A stretch of 64,000 nucleotides of DNA from Paenibacillus lupini (GCF_011761355.1 NZ_JAASRW010000001.1:682001-746000); one strand, 5' to 3'. Positions 33,646-41,784 are shown, counted from the first letter of the stretch. Program-made: numbers and translations. The notes: generated from the letters alone by a model not told the origin.

Positions 33646-34375
33646 TTTGCTTTCTACCGAACTCCTTAAACTGAAACGTTCTAAAATGCTGCTGCTCAGT
33701 CTGGCGGGTGCTGCGCTGGCACCTTTTTTTGTTGTGCTTGCTTTCTATATTGATTTACTAAAGATGTCGAAGACGGATAACGCTATATTCGAGGCTCTTT
33801 TCTATAACACGAGTATGTATACCATATTGCTAATGGCGGTTCCTTTATATAGCGTTGTAATTGCTTATTTATTCGGCCGTGAATATATAGAGGATACTTT
33901 GAAAAATCTGTTGACGATTCCGGTAACAAGGACAAGCATCATTCTAAGCAAAATGCTGTTATTGTTATTATGGATCTATCTCCTGACGTTGGAAGCATGG
34001 GTAGTGACATTTGTCTTTGGTTTATTGCTTCAATTCAAAGGCTTAACCATGGATCTAATGTTGGATTCTTTGATTGAATACATAATTGGAGCGACCCTTC
34101 TGGCCGTGCTGTCGACACCAATCGTATTGATCGTCACCATCATGAAATCTTACGTGCCGGCTATAATTGCATCGATAGCGATTACTTTAGTGAATTTATT
34201 GGTGTTTAATTCCGATTACCGAGCTTTAAACCCATGGTCAGCGGTATTCGATATTGCTCATGATTCCATGTCTTCCGTTTATCCGGCTGCCGTTACTTAT
34301 TCCATCATCGCGTTAACCTCGATAACCGGCCTAGTGATCACCTTGATCTATTTTAGAAAGGTGGATATTCACTAA
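33638..34375 (+). CDS. BcrB-like ABC transporter permease
   Basis: 245 residues with six transmembrane helices in ABC-2 style. The start STELLKLKRSKMLLLSLAGA and the second-helix region FGREYIEDTLKNLLTIPVTR are typical of BcrB/lantibiotic-immunity permeases. TTG 33638 has GGAGGT eight bases upstream and is preferred over GTG 33629, which overlaps that site. The start lies inside the end of the ATPase gene, and its TAA overlaps the next ATG by one base, so the three genes are translationally coupled. Confidence 0.85.
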   Translation: MVDLLSTELLKLKRSKMLLLSLAGAALAPFFVVLAFYIDLLKMSKTDNAIFEALFYNTSMYTILLMAVPLYSVVIAYLFGREYIEDTLKNLLTIPVTRTSIILSKMLLLLLWIYLLTLEAWVVTFVFGLLLQFKGLTMDLMLDSLIEYIIGATLLAVLSTPIVLIVTIMKSYVPAIIASIAITLVNLLVFNSDYRALNPWSAVFDIAHDSMSSVYPAAVTYSIIALTSITGLVITLIYFRKVDIH

Positions 34376-35178
34376 TGGTTGATATCTTCAGCGCTATTCT
34401 GCTGGGCATAATAGAAGGCTTAACCGAATTTTTGCCCGTATCATCAACTGGACATCTCATACTTGCCGGGCATTTATTGGGCTTTGAAGGGGAGTCTGAG
34501 ACAACATTTAAAATTGTTATTCAGCTGGGAGCCGTATTGGCCGTATTGATTCTTTATTGGCGAAGGTATTTAGAAGTAGGAGTAAACCTGATTAAACTCG
34601 ATTTCTCCAAGAACAAAGGCCTGAATGCTATTCATATGTTTCTGGCCATGATACCTGCACTGATTATGTATTTGTTGTTTAAGGATTTCATAAAAGGCCG
34701 TTTATTCGGTCCAATGCCGGTATTAATCGGCTTAATTATTGGCGGCGTTCTCATGTTGATTGCGTCGCGCATAAGAAGAACGGTAACGGCTGACAATACC
34801 GATGATATGAATTATAAGCAAGCATTTGGAATTGGACTTTTTCAATGTCTCGCTTTGTGGCCGGGATTTTCAAGATCCGGTTCGACGATCTCAGGCGGGC
34901 TGTTACTTGGGACCAGCCAAAAAGCTGCAGCCGATTTTACGTTTATGATATCGGTTCCGGTCATGTTCGGAGCAACGCTGTTGGACTTATATGAAAGCCG
35001 CGACCTATTGTCATCGGAGGATATCATCCTATTGTTAATCGGCTTTGCAACAGCTTTTGCTGTCGCGATGCTTGCTGTTGTCACTTTTCTCAAGGTGATT
35101 AAAAGGCTTAGGTTGGAATGGTTTGCACTATACAGGTTCGTCCTTGCGGGTGCTTTCTATTTAATTGTTATGTTATAG
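34375..35178 (+). CDS. uppP: undecaprenyl-diphosphate phosphatase
   Basis: 267 residues, seven to eight helices. The two catalytic segments are present: GIIEGLTEFLPVSSTGHLIL with the glutamate pair region, and LWPGFSRSGSTISGG with the arginine/serine motif. It converts C55-PP to C55-P in the membrane, lowering the bacitracin target. The position as last gene of a two-component/ABC module corresponds to bcrD of Enterococcus. It begins in the overlap TAATG with the permease. This is probably an inducible extra copy, since Bacillales carry a housekeeping enzyme elsewhere. Confidence 0.95.
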   Translation: MVDIFSAILLGIIEGLTEFLPVSSTGHLILAGHLLGFEGESETTFKIVIQLGAVLAVLILYWRRYLEVGVNLIKLDFSKNKGLNAIHMFLAMIPALIMYLLFKDFIKGRLFGPMPVLIGLIIGGVLMLIASRIRRTVTADNTDDMNYKQAFGIGLFQCLALWPGFSRSGSTISGGLLLGTSQKAAADFTFMISVPVMFGATLLDLYESRDLLSSEDIILLLIGFATAFAVAMLAVVTFLKVIKRLRLEWFALYRFVLAGAFYLIVML

Positions 35179-35204
35179 GGACAAGAACAGGCACGGGGAT
35201 TTAG

Positions 35205-35247
35205 AGAAACAGACCGCGAAGAAGCTTCGCGGCCTGTTTCTTTTTAA
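35205..35247 (+). terminator. operon terminator
   Basis: AGAAACAG-x-CCGCGAA pairs with TTCGCGG-CCTGTTTCT, about 17 bp, followed by five T. It closes the uppP operon. Confidence 0.9.
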
Positions 35248-35526
35248 TTGTCGGCTGCCATTCATGATACAAAGATCATTTGAAAGCGTTAAGCTAAACT
35301 TTATAATGCCAATGAATACACTTCCCTTACCCTGACAGATTGGTTGGACTTTTCATCCGCTGATACTTAGTATTGGGCTACTGTGTACGTTTATTGGGGT
35401 TAGCCTAATGGGGCAATGAAATGAATGTTCAATTCTTACCACAGATAATTAAGCTAAGAGGGAACTCTAACTTAATAAAAATGTCTAAAACCTTCTATTA
35501 GAAGCAAACTAGTAATAGATGCTCTA
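35248..35526. other. intergenic region with a short transmembrane-coding remnant
   Basis: In one frame, 35338-35421 reads QIGWTFHPLILSIGLLCTF and ends MGQ then TGA, like the last helix of a membrane protein, after an in-frame stop. A 5' half of the dispersed repeat (AAGCTAAGAGGGAACTCTAA) lies at 35452-35476. No gene is supported. Confidence 0.35.
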
Positions 35527-35745
35527 ATGGGAGGTTTTTCTTATGCTTATAAGCGTTTATGGTCATTGTATGAGGCAGAAAACCGTATCCAGGGATTTAG
35601 CACGAATACCTTGAGAGCTTATGCATTGCAGCTAAAATTATTAGTTAAAGAGCTTGGTGATCTGGATATTAGTAAAGGAAGTTATACTCAGAGATTGGAG
35701 CTGATACTTTAGATCAATATAAACAGAAGGATCCGCCTAGGCGGA
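35527..35745 (+). pseudogene. N-terminal fragment of a tyrosine recombinase (integrase)
   Basis: The frame gives LYEAENRIQGFSTNTLRAYA and LQLKLLVKELGDLDI, the SAM-like core-binding domain of XerC/D-type or phage integrases, then drifts into nonsense and stops at 35712. A shift of frame near 35700 recovers ADTLDQYKQKD, the next element of the domain. The catalytic domain is absent. A 20-bp perfect palindrome, GGATCCGCCTAGGCGGATCC, follows at 35729-35748. Confidence 0.65.
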
Positions 35746-35819
35746 TCCATTTAACTCATGCTGCAAGAGTAGCCGTGTTCTGTGAGAGAAAGGGGAATCC
35801 CCGGTTTACTCGATCTCTT

Positions 35820-36119
35820 TTACTCCATAAACGAGCTTTCGTTTGAGATATCATATTTTTGAATGTCCATTCTCATCCTGTTTCCCCACTTCATTAAAAA
35901 CGGCGCCGATTCATGTCTTTCAACATGAGCGGTCAGCAATTCTTGATTTTCCCAACGCTGAACAGTCAGCATGCGTCCGGCGCGTGCATCCTCCAAAGTA
36001 AAGGCATAAAAATGGCATCCAGTTTCAGTTCGCGTGCTGGAAACGACGTCCTGAACGTCTGCAGTGAACTCATTTACGTCAGACGGATTTAGATGTACGT
36101 AACCCATGAGTAGAATCAT
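35820..36119 (-). CDS. ABM-domain (antibiotic biosynthesis monooxygenase-like) protein
   Basis: 99 residues. A dimeric ferredoxin-like alpha/beta-barrel module: MGYVHLNPSDVNEFTADVQD, TRTETGCHFYAFTLED, WENQELLTAHVERHESAPFL. Relatives include YgiN-type quinol monooxygenases and heme-degrading IsdG-like enzymes, but the IsdG residues are not evident. AAGGATG precedes the ATG. It lies downstream of the MDR gene on the same strand and may form part of a quinone/electrophile response with it. Confidence 0.8.
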   Translation of the reverse strand: MILLMGYVHLNPSDVNEFTADVQDVVSSTRTETGCHFYAFTLEDARAGRMLTVQRWENQELLTAHVERHESAPFLMKWGNRMRMDIQKYDISNESSFME

Positions 36120-36215
36120 TGATGTTCATCCTTTTTTTCTTGAATTAAGCATGCAAAATTTCTCAAAGCTAATCGCGATTTACAAGGAGTGCAAAAATCA
36201 TTCGAGCTATCGTCC

Positions 36216-37226
36216 TTACTCCACCGTGAGTACGATCTTGCCTTGAATGTGCCCACCGGCGGCTCGTTCATGTGCCTTTCGAGCATCGGCAAGTGGAAAT
36301 ATGCTGTCGATGGCGACGCGAACCGTCCCGGCATTGAGCAAGCGCCCTAATTCCACCAGCAGTGGGCCGTTTGAGCGCACTTGGGTCATTGATACCGTGA
36401 CGTCCAGCTTTGCGGCCTCCTCTGCATCGGAGAAGCCTAAGAACACTGGGAACAAAGCGCCGCCACGCTTGAGCGTACGTAAGAAACGACTGGTGGTGGG
36501 ACCACCGAGAGTATCGAGGACGAGATCAACGTCTTGAGCGACGTCCTCGGGAGGGTACTTTGTGTAGTCAATAAATTCGTCGGCACCGAGCTCGCGCAGG
36601 AATGACTCATGCTTGCCCGATGCCACCGCGATGACGTGCGCACCCTTCCATTTAGCCAGTTGCACTGCTAAGTGCCCCACGCCGCCCGCGGCACCATTGA
36701 TGAGCACTGTCTTGCCGCTCAGCGGCACCGGGCGATGTGACTCCGGTTGAAGTGGATTCGCTTCACTGTGCCCCAGCTCGATCAGGAACTGCCACGCGGT
36801 GAGGCCTGCCATCGGAGCCCCTGCGGCGTGTATATGATCAATGCCTGCCGGCTTGAGTGCAAGGTCCGACTCTGGCGCGGCGACGTACTCTGCATAAGCA
36901 GCGCTCTCCCCAAAGCTAGGAAAGCGAACCATGCCGAAAACTTCATCGCCGACGGAGAAACTCTGCACATCCGTGGCTACCGCCTCGACGACGCCCGACA
37001 CGTCCGACCCCAGAATGACGGGAAAGGGCACCGGCGGCCGCCACTCAGGAGGAAGATCCTTATACCCCTCGCGCAGGTACCAGTCGGGGGGATTGATGCC
37101 AACCGCGTGAACGCGGATAAGCACCTCACCTGACTTCAGTTCGGGAATCGGCGCCTCCTCGTAACGCAGTACCTCAGGACCGCCGAATTCATGCAGACGA
37201 ATTGCTTTCATCGTATTTATAGACAT
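36216..37226 (-). CDS. zinc-independent MDR oxidoreductase (quinone-reductase-like)
   Basis: 336 residues. N-terminal GroES-like domain (MKAIRLHEFGGPEVLRYEE, VGINPPDWYLREG, PVILGSDVSGVVEAV) and Rossmann domain with VLINGAAGGVGHLAVQLAKW. The catalytic zinc cysteines of alcohol dehydrogenases are missing, as in NADPH:quinone reductases. ATG 37226 follows AAAGGAGAAAGTAAG. GC content is clearly higher than average for this window. It is divergent from the TetR gene at 37346, with repeated palindromic boxes between them. Confidence 0.85.
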   Translation of the reverse strand: MSINTMKAIRLHEFGGPEVLRYEEAPIPELKSGEVLIRVHAVGINPPDWYLREGYKDLPPEWRPPVPFPVILGSDVSGVVEAVATDVQSFSVGDEVFGMVRFPSFGESAAYAEYVAAPESDLALKPAGIDHIHAAGAPMAGLTAWQFLIELGHSEANPLQPESHRPVPLSGKTVLINGAAGGVGHLAVQLAKWKGAHVIAVASGKHESFLRELGADEFIDYTKYPPEDVAQDVDLVLDTLGGPTTSRFLRTLKRGGALFPVFLGFSDAEEAAKLDVTVSMTQVRSNGPLLVELGRLLNAGTVRVAIDSIFPLADARKAHERAAGGHIQGKIVLTVE

Positions 37227-37264
37227 CTTACTTTCTCCTTTCAAGCAGATGAGTTATACTTACC

Positions 37265-37328
37265 AGAGCGGCGCTCCGTTTAATCGGATCACTGTTCCGT
37301 TTATGATTATACGGAGCGATGCTCCGCT
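37265..37328. promoter_or_regulatory. three ACGGA-type palindromic boxes between MDR and tetR genes
   Basis: AGCGGCGCTCCGT (37267-37279), CGGATCACTGTTCCGT (37285-37300) and ACGGAGCGATGCTCCGCT (37311-37328) share the half-sites ACGGAGC/GCTCCGT. The last holds a CGGAGC-3-GCTCCG perfect palindrome. They lie in the divergent promoter region and are probable TetR operators. Confidence 0.65.
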
Positions 37329-37345
37329 TGTCAAGGAGGTCACTT

Positions 37346-37915
37346 ATGAGAGCTGATGCTATGAAAAACTATGAGCACATACTCGCAGTCGCGAACGTCG
37401 TTATAACCGAGCATGGCGTCGATGCATCACTGCGCGAGATCGCCCGCAGAGCTGGTGTCGGACTAGGCACGCTTTATCGTCATTTCCCGACGAGGGAGGC
37501 GCTGCTCGAAGCTTTGCTCCGCTCAAGCTTCGACGAGTTTACGACAAAGGCACGTATGCTCGAAACTGCAAGTTCACCCGACGATGCGCTCGTGTCGTGG
37601 TTACGCGAAATCGTTGAATTCACGAGTAACTATCAAGGTGTTGTGGTCGTGATGATGGCAGCCAAAGAGGACCCGGAGTCCGCGCTCCACGCTTCATGCA
37701 TGACGATGCGCACAGCAGGCAAGCAGCTTCTCGCTCGTGCCCAGGCAGAAGGTTTGGCGCGTACCGACATGGATGGTGATGATCTTTTCTCGTTAGCTGC
37801 TGCGCTTGCGTGGCTCAGCAACCAACCGTCGTCAGCGCCAAGGGCTGAGTATCTCTTCAATATTATTGCGGGCGCGATCCTGACGAATCGAGCGAGCAGC
37901 GATTTCGGGGTTTAA
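37346..37915 (+). CDS. TetR-family regulator of the divergent MDR gene
   Basis: 190 residues from ATG 37346 after CAAGGAGGTCACTT. The nine-codon longer frame crosses the operator. HTH: ILAVANVVITEHGVDASLRE, then IARRAGVGLGTLYRHFPTRE. The effector domain (residues 80-190) is like the SbtR/YbiH-type C-terminal group in layout. GC-rich like the MDR gene, so the pair probably arrived together. Likely represses the MDR gene and itself. Confidence 0.85.
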   Translation: MRADAMKNYEHILAVANVVITEHGVDASLREIARRAGVGLGTLYRHFPTREALLEALLRSSFDEFTTKARMLETASSPDDALVSWLREIVEFTSNYQGVVVVMMAAKEDPESALHASCMTMRTAGKQLLARAQAEGLARTDMDGDDLFSLAAALAWLSNQPSSAPRAEYLFNIIAGAILTNRASSDFGV

Positions 37916-37964
37916 ATTAAATCGTACTGCTCTAATAGGGGACTTTGGCACAACACAAAATATT

Positions 37965-38059
37965 GAACTACACTGACGGAGAACGTTAGCGTTGAGAACA
38001 ACAAAAATGGCAGCTGAGCTAGATGATCAGTTGCCATTTTTGTTGAAGTAAAGGGCAGG
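37965..38059. repeat. dispersed intergenic repeat, full copy
   Basis: 5' module CTGACGGAGAACGTTAGCGT, then TGAGAACAACAAAAATGGCA, stem AAAATGGCAGCTGA...TCAGTTGCCATTTTT, then TTGTTGAAGTAAAGGGCAGG. The right half is nearly identical to the copy at 41586. Confidence 0.8.
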
Positions 38060-38124
38060 TTAGTTTCAATATGTGGTATTATAAAGTCTATTAAGCTTAA
38101 GCTTTTTTTAAGGGAGGATTTAGC

Positions 38125-38874
38125 CTGAAATGGTTTGAATGGAAGCGTGGAGTAAGGAATAACCTTAAAAATAAAATAGATTGGAATTACAATATTCCGA
38201 AGCATATTGCAATAATGATGGATGGGAACGGCAGATGGGCAAGACGTAAAGGATTACCGAGATCTGCAGGACATTACGCTGGTATGCAAACAATGCGTAA
38301 AACTATAAGCATGTGTCATAAAATCGGAATCTCTACATTAACGTTATATGCTTTTTCAACTGAAAACTGGAAACGACCTAAAGACGAAGTGGAATATATC
38401 ATCGGTTTGGTGAGTGAATTTGTACAAGAGACAAATATTCGTGATTTAAATCAGAATAACATAAGGGTAGATTTTATCGGAGACATATCTAAATTCCCTG
38501 AAGCAACGCAGCAGGCTATGAATAATGTCTCTAATCAAACTCAAGGGAACACTGGACTTCAAGTTTATTTTGCAATGAATTATGGTGGTAAAAGCGACAT
38601 CCTTCAAGCTGTAAAGTCAATAGTGAATACTAAAAATTCAGATGAAATAACCGAAAAGCTCTTTGAACAGTATCTCTATATTAGACAGAGTCCATCACCA
38701 GATTTGCTTATTAGAACAAGTGGTGAGAAAAGGTTAAGTAATTTCTTACTATGGCAGTCCGCTTATGCAGAACTTTGGTTCACTAACGAAATGTGGCCAG
38801 ACTTTAATGAGGAACTTTTATATTCTGCAATCTTGGATTATCAAAATCGAATGAAGAGAAGTAAAGTATTATAA
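38125..38874 (+). CDS. uppS: isoprenyl transferase, UppS family (non-ATG start)
   Basis: 249 residues if started at CTG 38125, which has AAGGGAGG seven bases upstream. No ATG, GTG or TTG exists in frame before the conserved MMDGNGRWARR, whose aspartate is catalytic, and the conserved preceding IPKHIAIM must be translated. Other signatures: STENWKRPKDEVEYI and DLLIRTSGEKRLSNFLLWQS. It condenses isopentenyl diphosphate onto farnesyl diphosphate to make undecaprenyl diphosphate. It is AT-rich and sequence-diverged, so probably an extra copy. A resistance or secondary-metabolite role is possible. Confidence 0.85.
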   Translation: MKWFEWKRGVRNNLKNKIDWNYNIPKHIAIMMDGNGRWARRKGLPRSAGHYAGMQTMRKTISMCHKIGISTLTLYAFSTENWKRPKDEVEYIIGLVSEFVQETNIRDLNQNNIRVDFIGDISKFPEATQQAMNNVSNQTQGNTGLQVYFAMNYGGKSDILQAVKSIVNTKNSDEITEKLFEQYLYIRQSPSPDLLIRTSGEKRLSNFLLWQSAYAELWFTNEMWPDFNEELLYSAILDYQNRMKRSKVL

Positions 38875-38897
38875 CATCAATCGTCAGCTGGTTATTC

Positions 38898-38971
38898 TCT
38901 TGCTAATTAAAGGGAGTTCATTAAAGGAGCGGCAGCTAGTCATTGTGACGGCAGCCGCTTCTTTAACTAAT
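38898..38971. repeat. dispersed repeat, diverged copy with hairpin
   Basis: GCTAATTAAAGGGAGTTCAT, then AAAGGAGCGGCAGC...GGCAGCCGCTTCTTT stem, then AACTAATGG. It also serves as terminator for uppS and for the converging amidohydrolase gene. A further 5' half (GAGCTATCGGAGAACTTTAG) follows at 38977. Confidence 0.6.
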
Positions 38972-39005
38972 GGCTTGAGCTATCGGAGAACTTTAGCCTC
39001 TGATT

Positions 39006-40316
39006 CTAACCTAGTTGCTGCGAACCATTGAACCACACGGATTTGATCGACAAGGTATCCGAAATATTAGTGGTCGGATCACCGTTTATGAGAATAAGAT
39101 CAGCACGCGCATCTTCAGTAATCCGGCCGCGATCATGAAGACCAAAGCAACGGGCTGGTTTGGAAGTAGCCGACTGAAGAGCTTCGATCGGAGTAAACCC
39201 GGCCTTCACCAACAACTGCATTTCGTGGTGGACACTGGCCCCATGAGCAAGGCCACCAAGGTTCGGAACGGGAACCGGTGCGACATCCGTCCCTACCAGA
39301 ATATCAACTCCGGCACGGTGAAGATCCATCACATTCTTAAAGCTATTTTCCATATTGCCTTGCGGAAACGTATTGAAGCTTGAGTTCAAGATATCGATCC
39401 AATCCGGACTTAATTTGGAGTGAACCCGTGGATCATTCGCCAATTCCAATGCCGGATTTCCAATAATCGATGAATTCAACACCAAACACGGTGTAACAAA
39501 AACTCCTGATTCCGCAATGGATTTCACTAACTCGGACGTGTACTCGGGTCTGTCGATAAATAAGTGGCCCAAACCGTCGACTCCAAAATCGATGGCTGCT
39601 TGCGATGAAAGAGCCGTCAAGACGTGAGCGATGACCAACTTATCGAACTTGTGGGCTTCAGTCACGGCTGTTTTTAGAATCTCATCGCTTAGAACAGGCA
39701 AGCCTGGTGCCCCCATGACTGTTCCTTCTTCAATCATGATCTTAATATAGTCGGCTCCGTTCTCCACTTGGGTATGCACATGTTTGATTGCTTCTTCCAC
39801 TGTCGTCACCTGCGGTATTTCTTCGTGATCGTGAGCGTATGCGGCCAACATTGCTTCCCTGTCTTCCTCCGATAATTTCTCTAGTTCCTTTAATACAAAT
39901 TCCGGTATTTCATCTCCATCCGGTAGTAATTCATCCGGATGTCCACCAGGAGCGGTAATCGCTGTACCAGCAGAACGGACGTCCGCGATGTCATCCACAT
40001 TTTTTAACTGAATTTCGCGCCCTCTTTTAGTAAAATCGCCATTCATTTCAAGTTCTGTTGTAACGCCGAATTTTAAGGCATCTCGTAATCCGCCGATTGA
40101 GGTATGGACATGTGCATCAATCAGACCAGGTAGTAGTGTCATATTTTCTCCATCGATAATCGTTGCATCAGCTGGAATGTCTCCGCCCACTGAAATAATG
40201 GACTTCCCTTTAATGACAATATGTCTGGGAGCTATAATTTGATAACCATCAAAGATACGTACATTTGTAATCGCCGTAATTTGTTCTAACGCAGTATTTT
40301 GATTTACTTTCTCCAT
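39006..40316 (-). CDS. metal-dependent amidohydrolase
   Basis: 436 residues of the amidohydrolase superfamily (imidazolonepropionase/aryldialkylphosphatase-like group). Metal ligands: LIDAHVHTSI (HxH), KLVIAHVLTA, GLGHLF and LVGTDVAPV with the catalytic aspartate. A YIKIMIEEG segment carries the bridging lysine region. Substrate is an amide, ester or cyclic compound, unknown. GAGGAGG precedes the ATG. It is divergent from marR at 40475. Its promoter (-35 at 40379-40384, -10 at 40356-40361 on the minus strand) encloses a palindromic operator. Confidence 0.85.
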   Translation of the reverse strand: MEKVNQNTALEQITAITNVRIFDGYQIIAPRHIVIKGKSIISVGGDIPADATIIDGENMTLLPGLIDAHVHTSIGGLRDALKFGVTTELEMNGDFTKRGREIQLKNVDDIADVRSAGTAITAPGGHPDELLPDGDEIPEFVLKELEKLSEEDREAMLAAYAHDHEEIPQVTTVEEAIKHVHTQVENGADYIKIMIEEGTVMGAPGLPVLSDEILKTAVTEAHKFDKLVIAHVLTALSSQAAIDFGVDGLGHLFIDRPEYTSELVKSIAESGVFVTPCLVLNSSIIGNPALELANDPRVHSKLSPDWIDILNSSFNTFPQGNMENSFKNVMDLHRAGVDILVGTDVAPVPVPNLGGLAHGASVHHEMQLLVKAGFTPIEALQSATSKPARCFGLHDRGRITEDARADLILINGDPTTNISDTLSIKSVWFNGSQQLG

Positions 40317-40355
40317 TTTAATTCCTCCTCATGTGTTTGTGACTCGACATTTCGG

Positions 40356-40384
40356 AGTATAACTGTTAGAAATCTAACTGTCAA
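40356..40384 (-). promoter_or_regulatory. sigma-A promoter of the amidohydrolase gene with operator in the spacer
   Basis: Minus-strand TTGACA (40384-40379), a 17-bp spacer and TATACT (40361-40356). The spacer is occupied by GTTAGAAATCTAAC (40365-40378), a 14-bp inverted repeat that a MarR dimer could bind. Confidence 0.8.
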
Positions 40385-40399
40385 TAAACTAATATTTAA

Positions 40400-40455
40400 T
40401 TGACAAGGCTATAGGATCACTGTATATTTTAGCTACTTACAATTAGGTTTCTAAC
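40400..40455 (+). promoter_or_regulatory. marR promoter with downstream operator
   Basis: TTGACA (40400-40405), 17 bp, TATATT (40423-40428). ATTAGGTTTCTAAC (40442-40455), a near-copy of the GTTAGAAATCTAAC palindrome, lies over the expected transcribed start region. Confidence 0.8.
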
Positions 40456-40474
40456 AATCACAAGGGGGACGATT

Positions 40475-40903
40475 ATGAATTCCCGAAAAGATACGCCATA
40501 TCTGGATTTGTTTCAGATTATCGGTCTTAAGCTAAAGAAAAGAGCGGACGAAAGTATAAAAGAGCTAGGATTAAGCTCTCAACAAGGAAAAGTAATCGAC
40601 TATATTTATAAGAACCAAAATAAAGATATTATTCAAAAGGATCTTGCAGATCGGTTTCATCTACGTGGGGCCAGCATTACAAGTATGCTTCAAGGTCTAG
40701 AGCAAAAAGGGTACATCGAGCGCAAAATCCCGGCAAATAATGAACGGCAAAAAAATATATATGTATTACCAAAAGCGATTGAATTAATTGAAAGCTTTAA
40801 TGACTCATTCCAAAAGGTGGAGGATGAAGTCGTTCAAGCCCTTACTGACGAGGAGAAGCAAATCTTAAAGAAATTACTGGTCAGAATTAATGAACGCATA
40901 TAA
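40475..40903 (+). CDS. MarR-family regulator
   Basis: 142 residues. Winged helix with LSSQQGKVIDYIYKNQNKDI, then QKDLADRFHLRGASITSMLQ as recognition helix, and LEQKGYIERKIPANNERQKN as the wing, flanked by dimerisation helices. AAGGGGGACG precedes the ATG. The two palindromes in the divergent promoter region indicate it represses both itself and the amidohydrolase gene. The inducer is unknown, perhaps the hydrolase substrate. Confidence 0.9.
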   Translation: MNSRKDTPYLDLFQIIGLKLKKRADESIKELGLSSQQGKVIDYIYKNQNKDIIQKDLADRFHLRGASITSMLQGLEQKGYIERKIPANNERQKNIYVLPKAIELIESFNDSFQKVEDEVVQALTDEEKQILKKLLVRINERI

Positions 40904-41142
40904 AGAAGAGGATTCTCGATGAGGTTATGGAGTCATATAGAAATAATTTACGGTTGTCCCATTTGGGGAGCATTATAACAGCAAGAAATGAACAATCCAT
41001 ATAGGGCTCAAATAATATTTCCTAGATAAAGTTCAGCCATCCTGGAGCATCCATAACGGCTGCAGCTCTATTTTTATTAAGAAAAAGGGCAGCACAATGA
41101 CGTGACGAATTATTAGAGTAACACGACTAGCGGAGGTTAGGA
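40904..41142. other. intergenic region, nothing assigned
   Basis: No supported gene. The right end carries GCGGAGGTTAGGA before the next ATG. Confidence 0.4.
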
Positions 41143-41568
41143 ATGGATAAGGATTCAGTCTGGCAAAGTATCTGGCAGAAAGTCGAAAATGATGGACAAT
41201 CCAGTTTGAACAAATATGAAAGAATATGGTTAACCGTTGATGGATTAATCGGTGATGTGAGCGGAGGCGGCTTGATAAGTTTCTTTTATAATCATGGTGC
41301 TGACAATTATACGGAAACTATCGAGGACTTAGAGACAATCGGGGCTGAATCTGCAATTACATTAGTAAACAATATTGGTTCTATGTTCCCTGATGGGGTA
41401 CCTCCTGTAAATATTGAAGAACGGAATGAAATAATGGATTCATGGGAGCATGATGAACTGAATGAGTTCTTCGAAAACCTAGATGAACAGTTTTATGCAA
41501 TTATGGATGACTTAGAAAATAAGCTAGAGCCTGTCATTGCAGAAGCCATAAAGCTAGCTGACGAGTAA
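41143..41568 (+). CDS. DUF4375 (DMP19-like) protein
   Basis: 141 acidic residues. The segment VSGGGLISFFYNHGADNYTE, followed by IEDLETIGAESAI, is the DUF4375/DMP19 signature. Members are found in immunity-like and unknown contexts. Some bacterial relatives are thought to mimic DNA because of their acidic surface, but this is inference. Single gene with good GGAGG. Followed by a full dispersed repeat that may act as its terminator. Confidence 0.8.
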   Translation: MDKDSVWQSIWQKVENDGQSSLNKYERIWLTVDGLIGDVSGGGLISFFYNHGADNYTETIEDLETIGAESAITLVNNIGSMFPDGVPPVNIEERNEIMDSWEHDELNEFFENLDEQFYAIMDDLENKLEPVIAEAIKLADE

Positions 41569-41585
41569 CATTATATATTGATGCT

Positions 41586-41674
41586 GTTCAACTAACGGTT
41601 AACGTTAGTTGAGAGCAAAAAAATGGCAGCTGATCTAGATGATCAGTTGCCATTTTTGTTGAAGTAAAGGGCAT
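41586..41674. repeat. dispersed intergenic repeat, full copy
   Basis: CAACTAACGGTTAACGTTAG, then TTGAGAGCAAAAAAATGGCA, the stem AAATGGCAGCTGATC around TAGAT with its complement, then TTGTTGAAGTAAAGGGCA. The right half matches the 37965 copy closely. Confidence 0.8.
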
Positions 41675-41733
41675 TTTAGCTCGATACAGGAAAAACAATA
41701 AATATTAAAATTGGGTAGATAGGAGGAGGATAT

Positions 41734-41784
41734 ATGTTAAAACTTATACTCGGATGGGGTGGTTACTGCCGTATTCTTAACTAA
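41734..41784 (+). other. 16-codon mini-ORF with strong ribosome site
   Basis: AGGAGGAGGATAT precedes ATG and 16 codons (MLKLILGWGGYCRILN), then TAA. It may be a tiny peptide or the start of a lost gene. A small hairpin GAGGA/TCCTC-type sequence follows. Confidence 0.35.

Noticed and set aside
35729..35748. Perfect palindrome considered as terminator
   Set aside because: No T-run and no intact gene ends there. It may be a recombination-related sequence or chance, since it consists mainly of two BamHI-type hexamers around an AvrII-type centre.
39015..39383. 122-codon frame antisense to the amidohydrolase
   Set aside because: Shadow frame, while the amidohydrolase carries all metal ligands.
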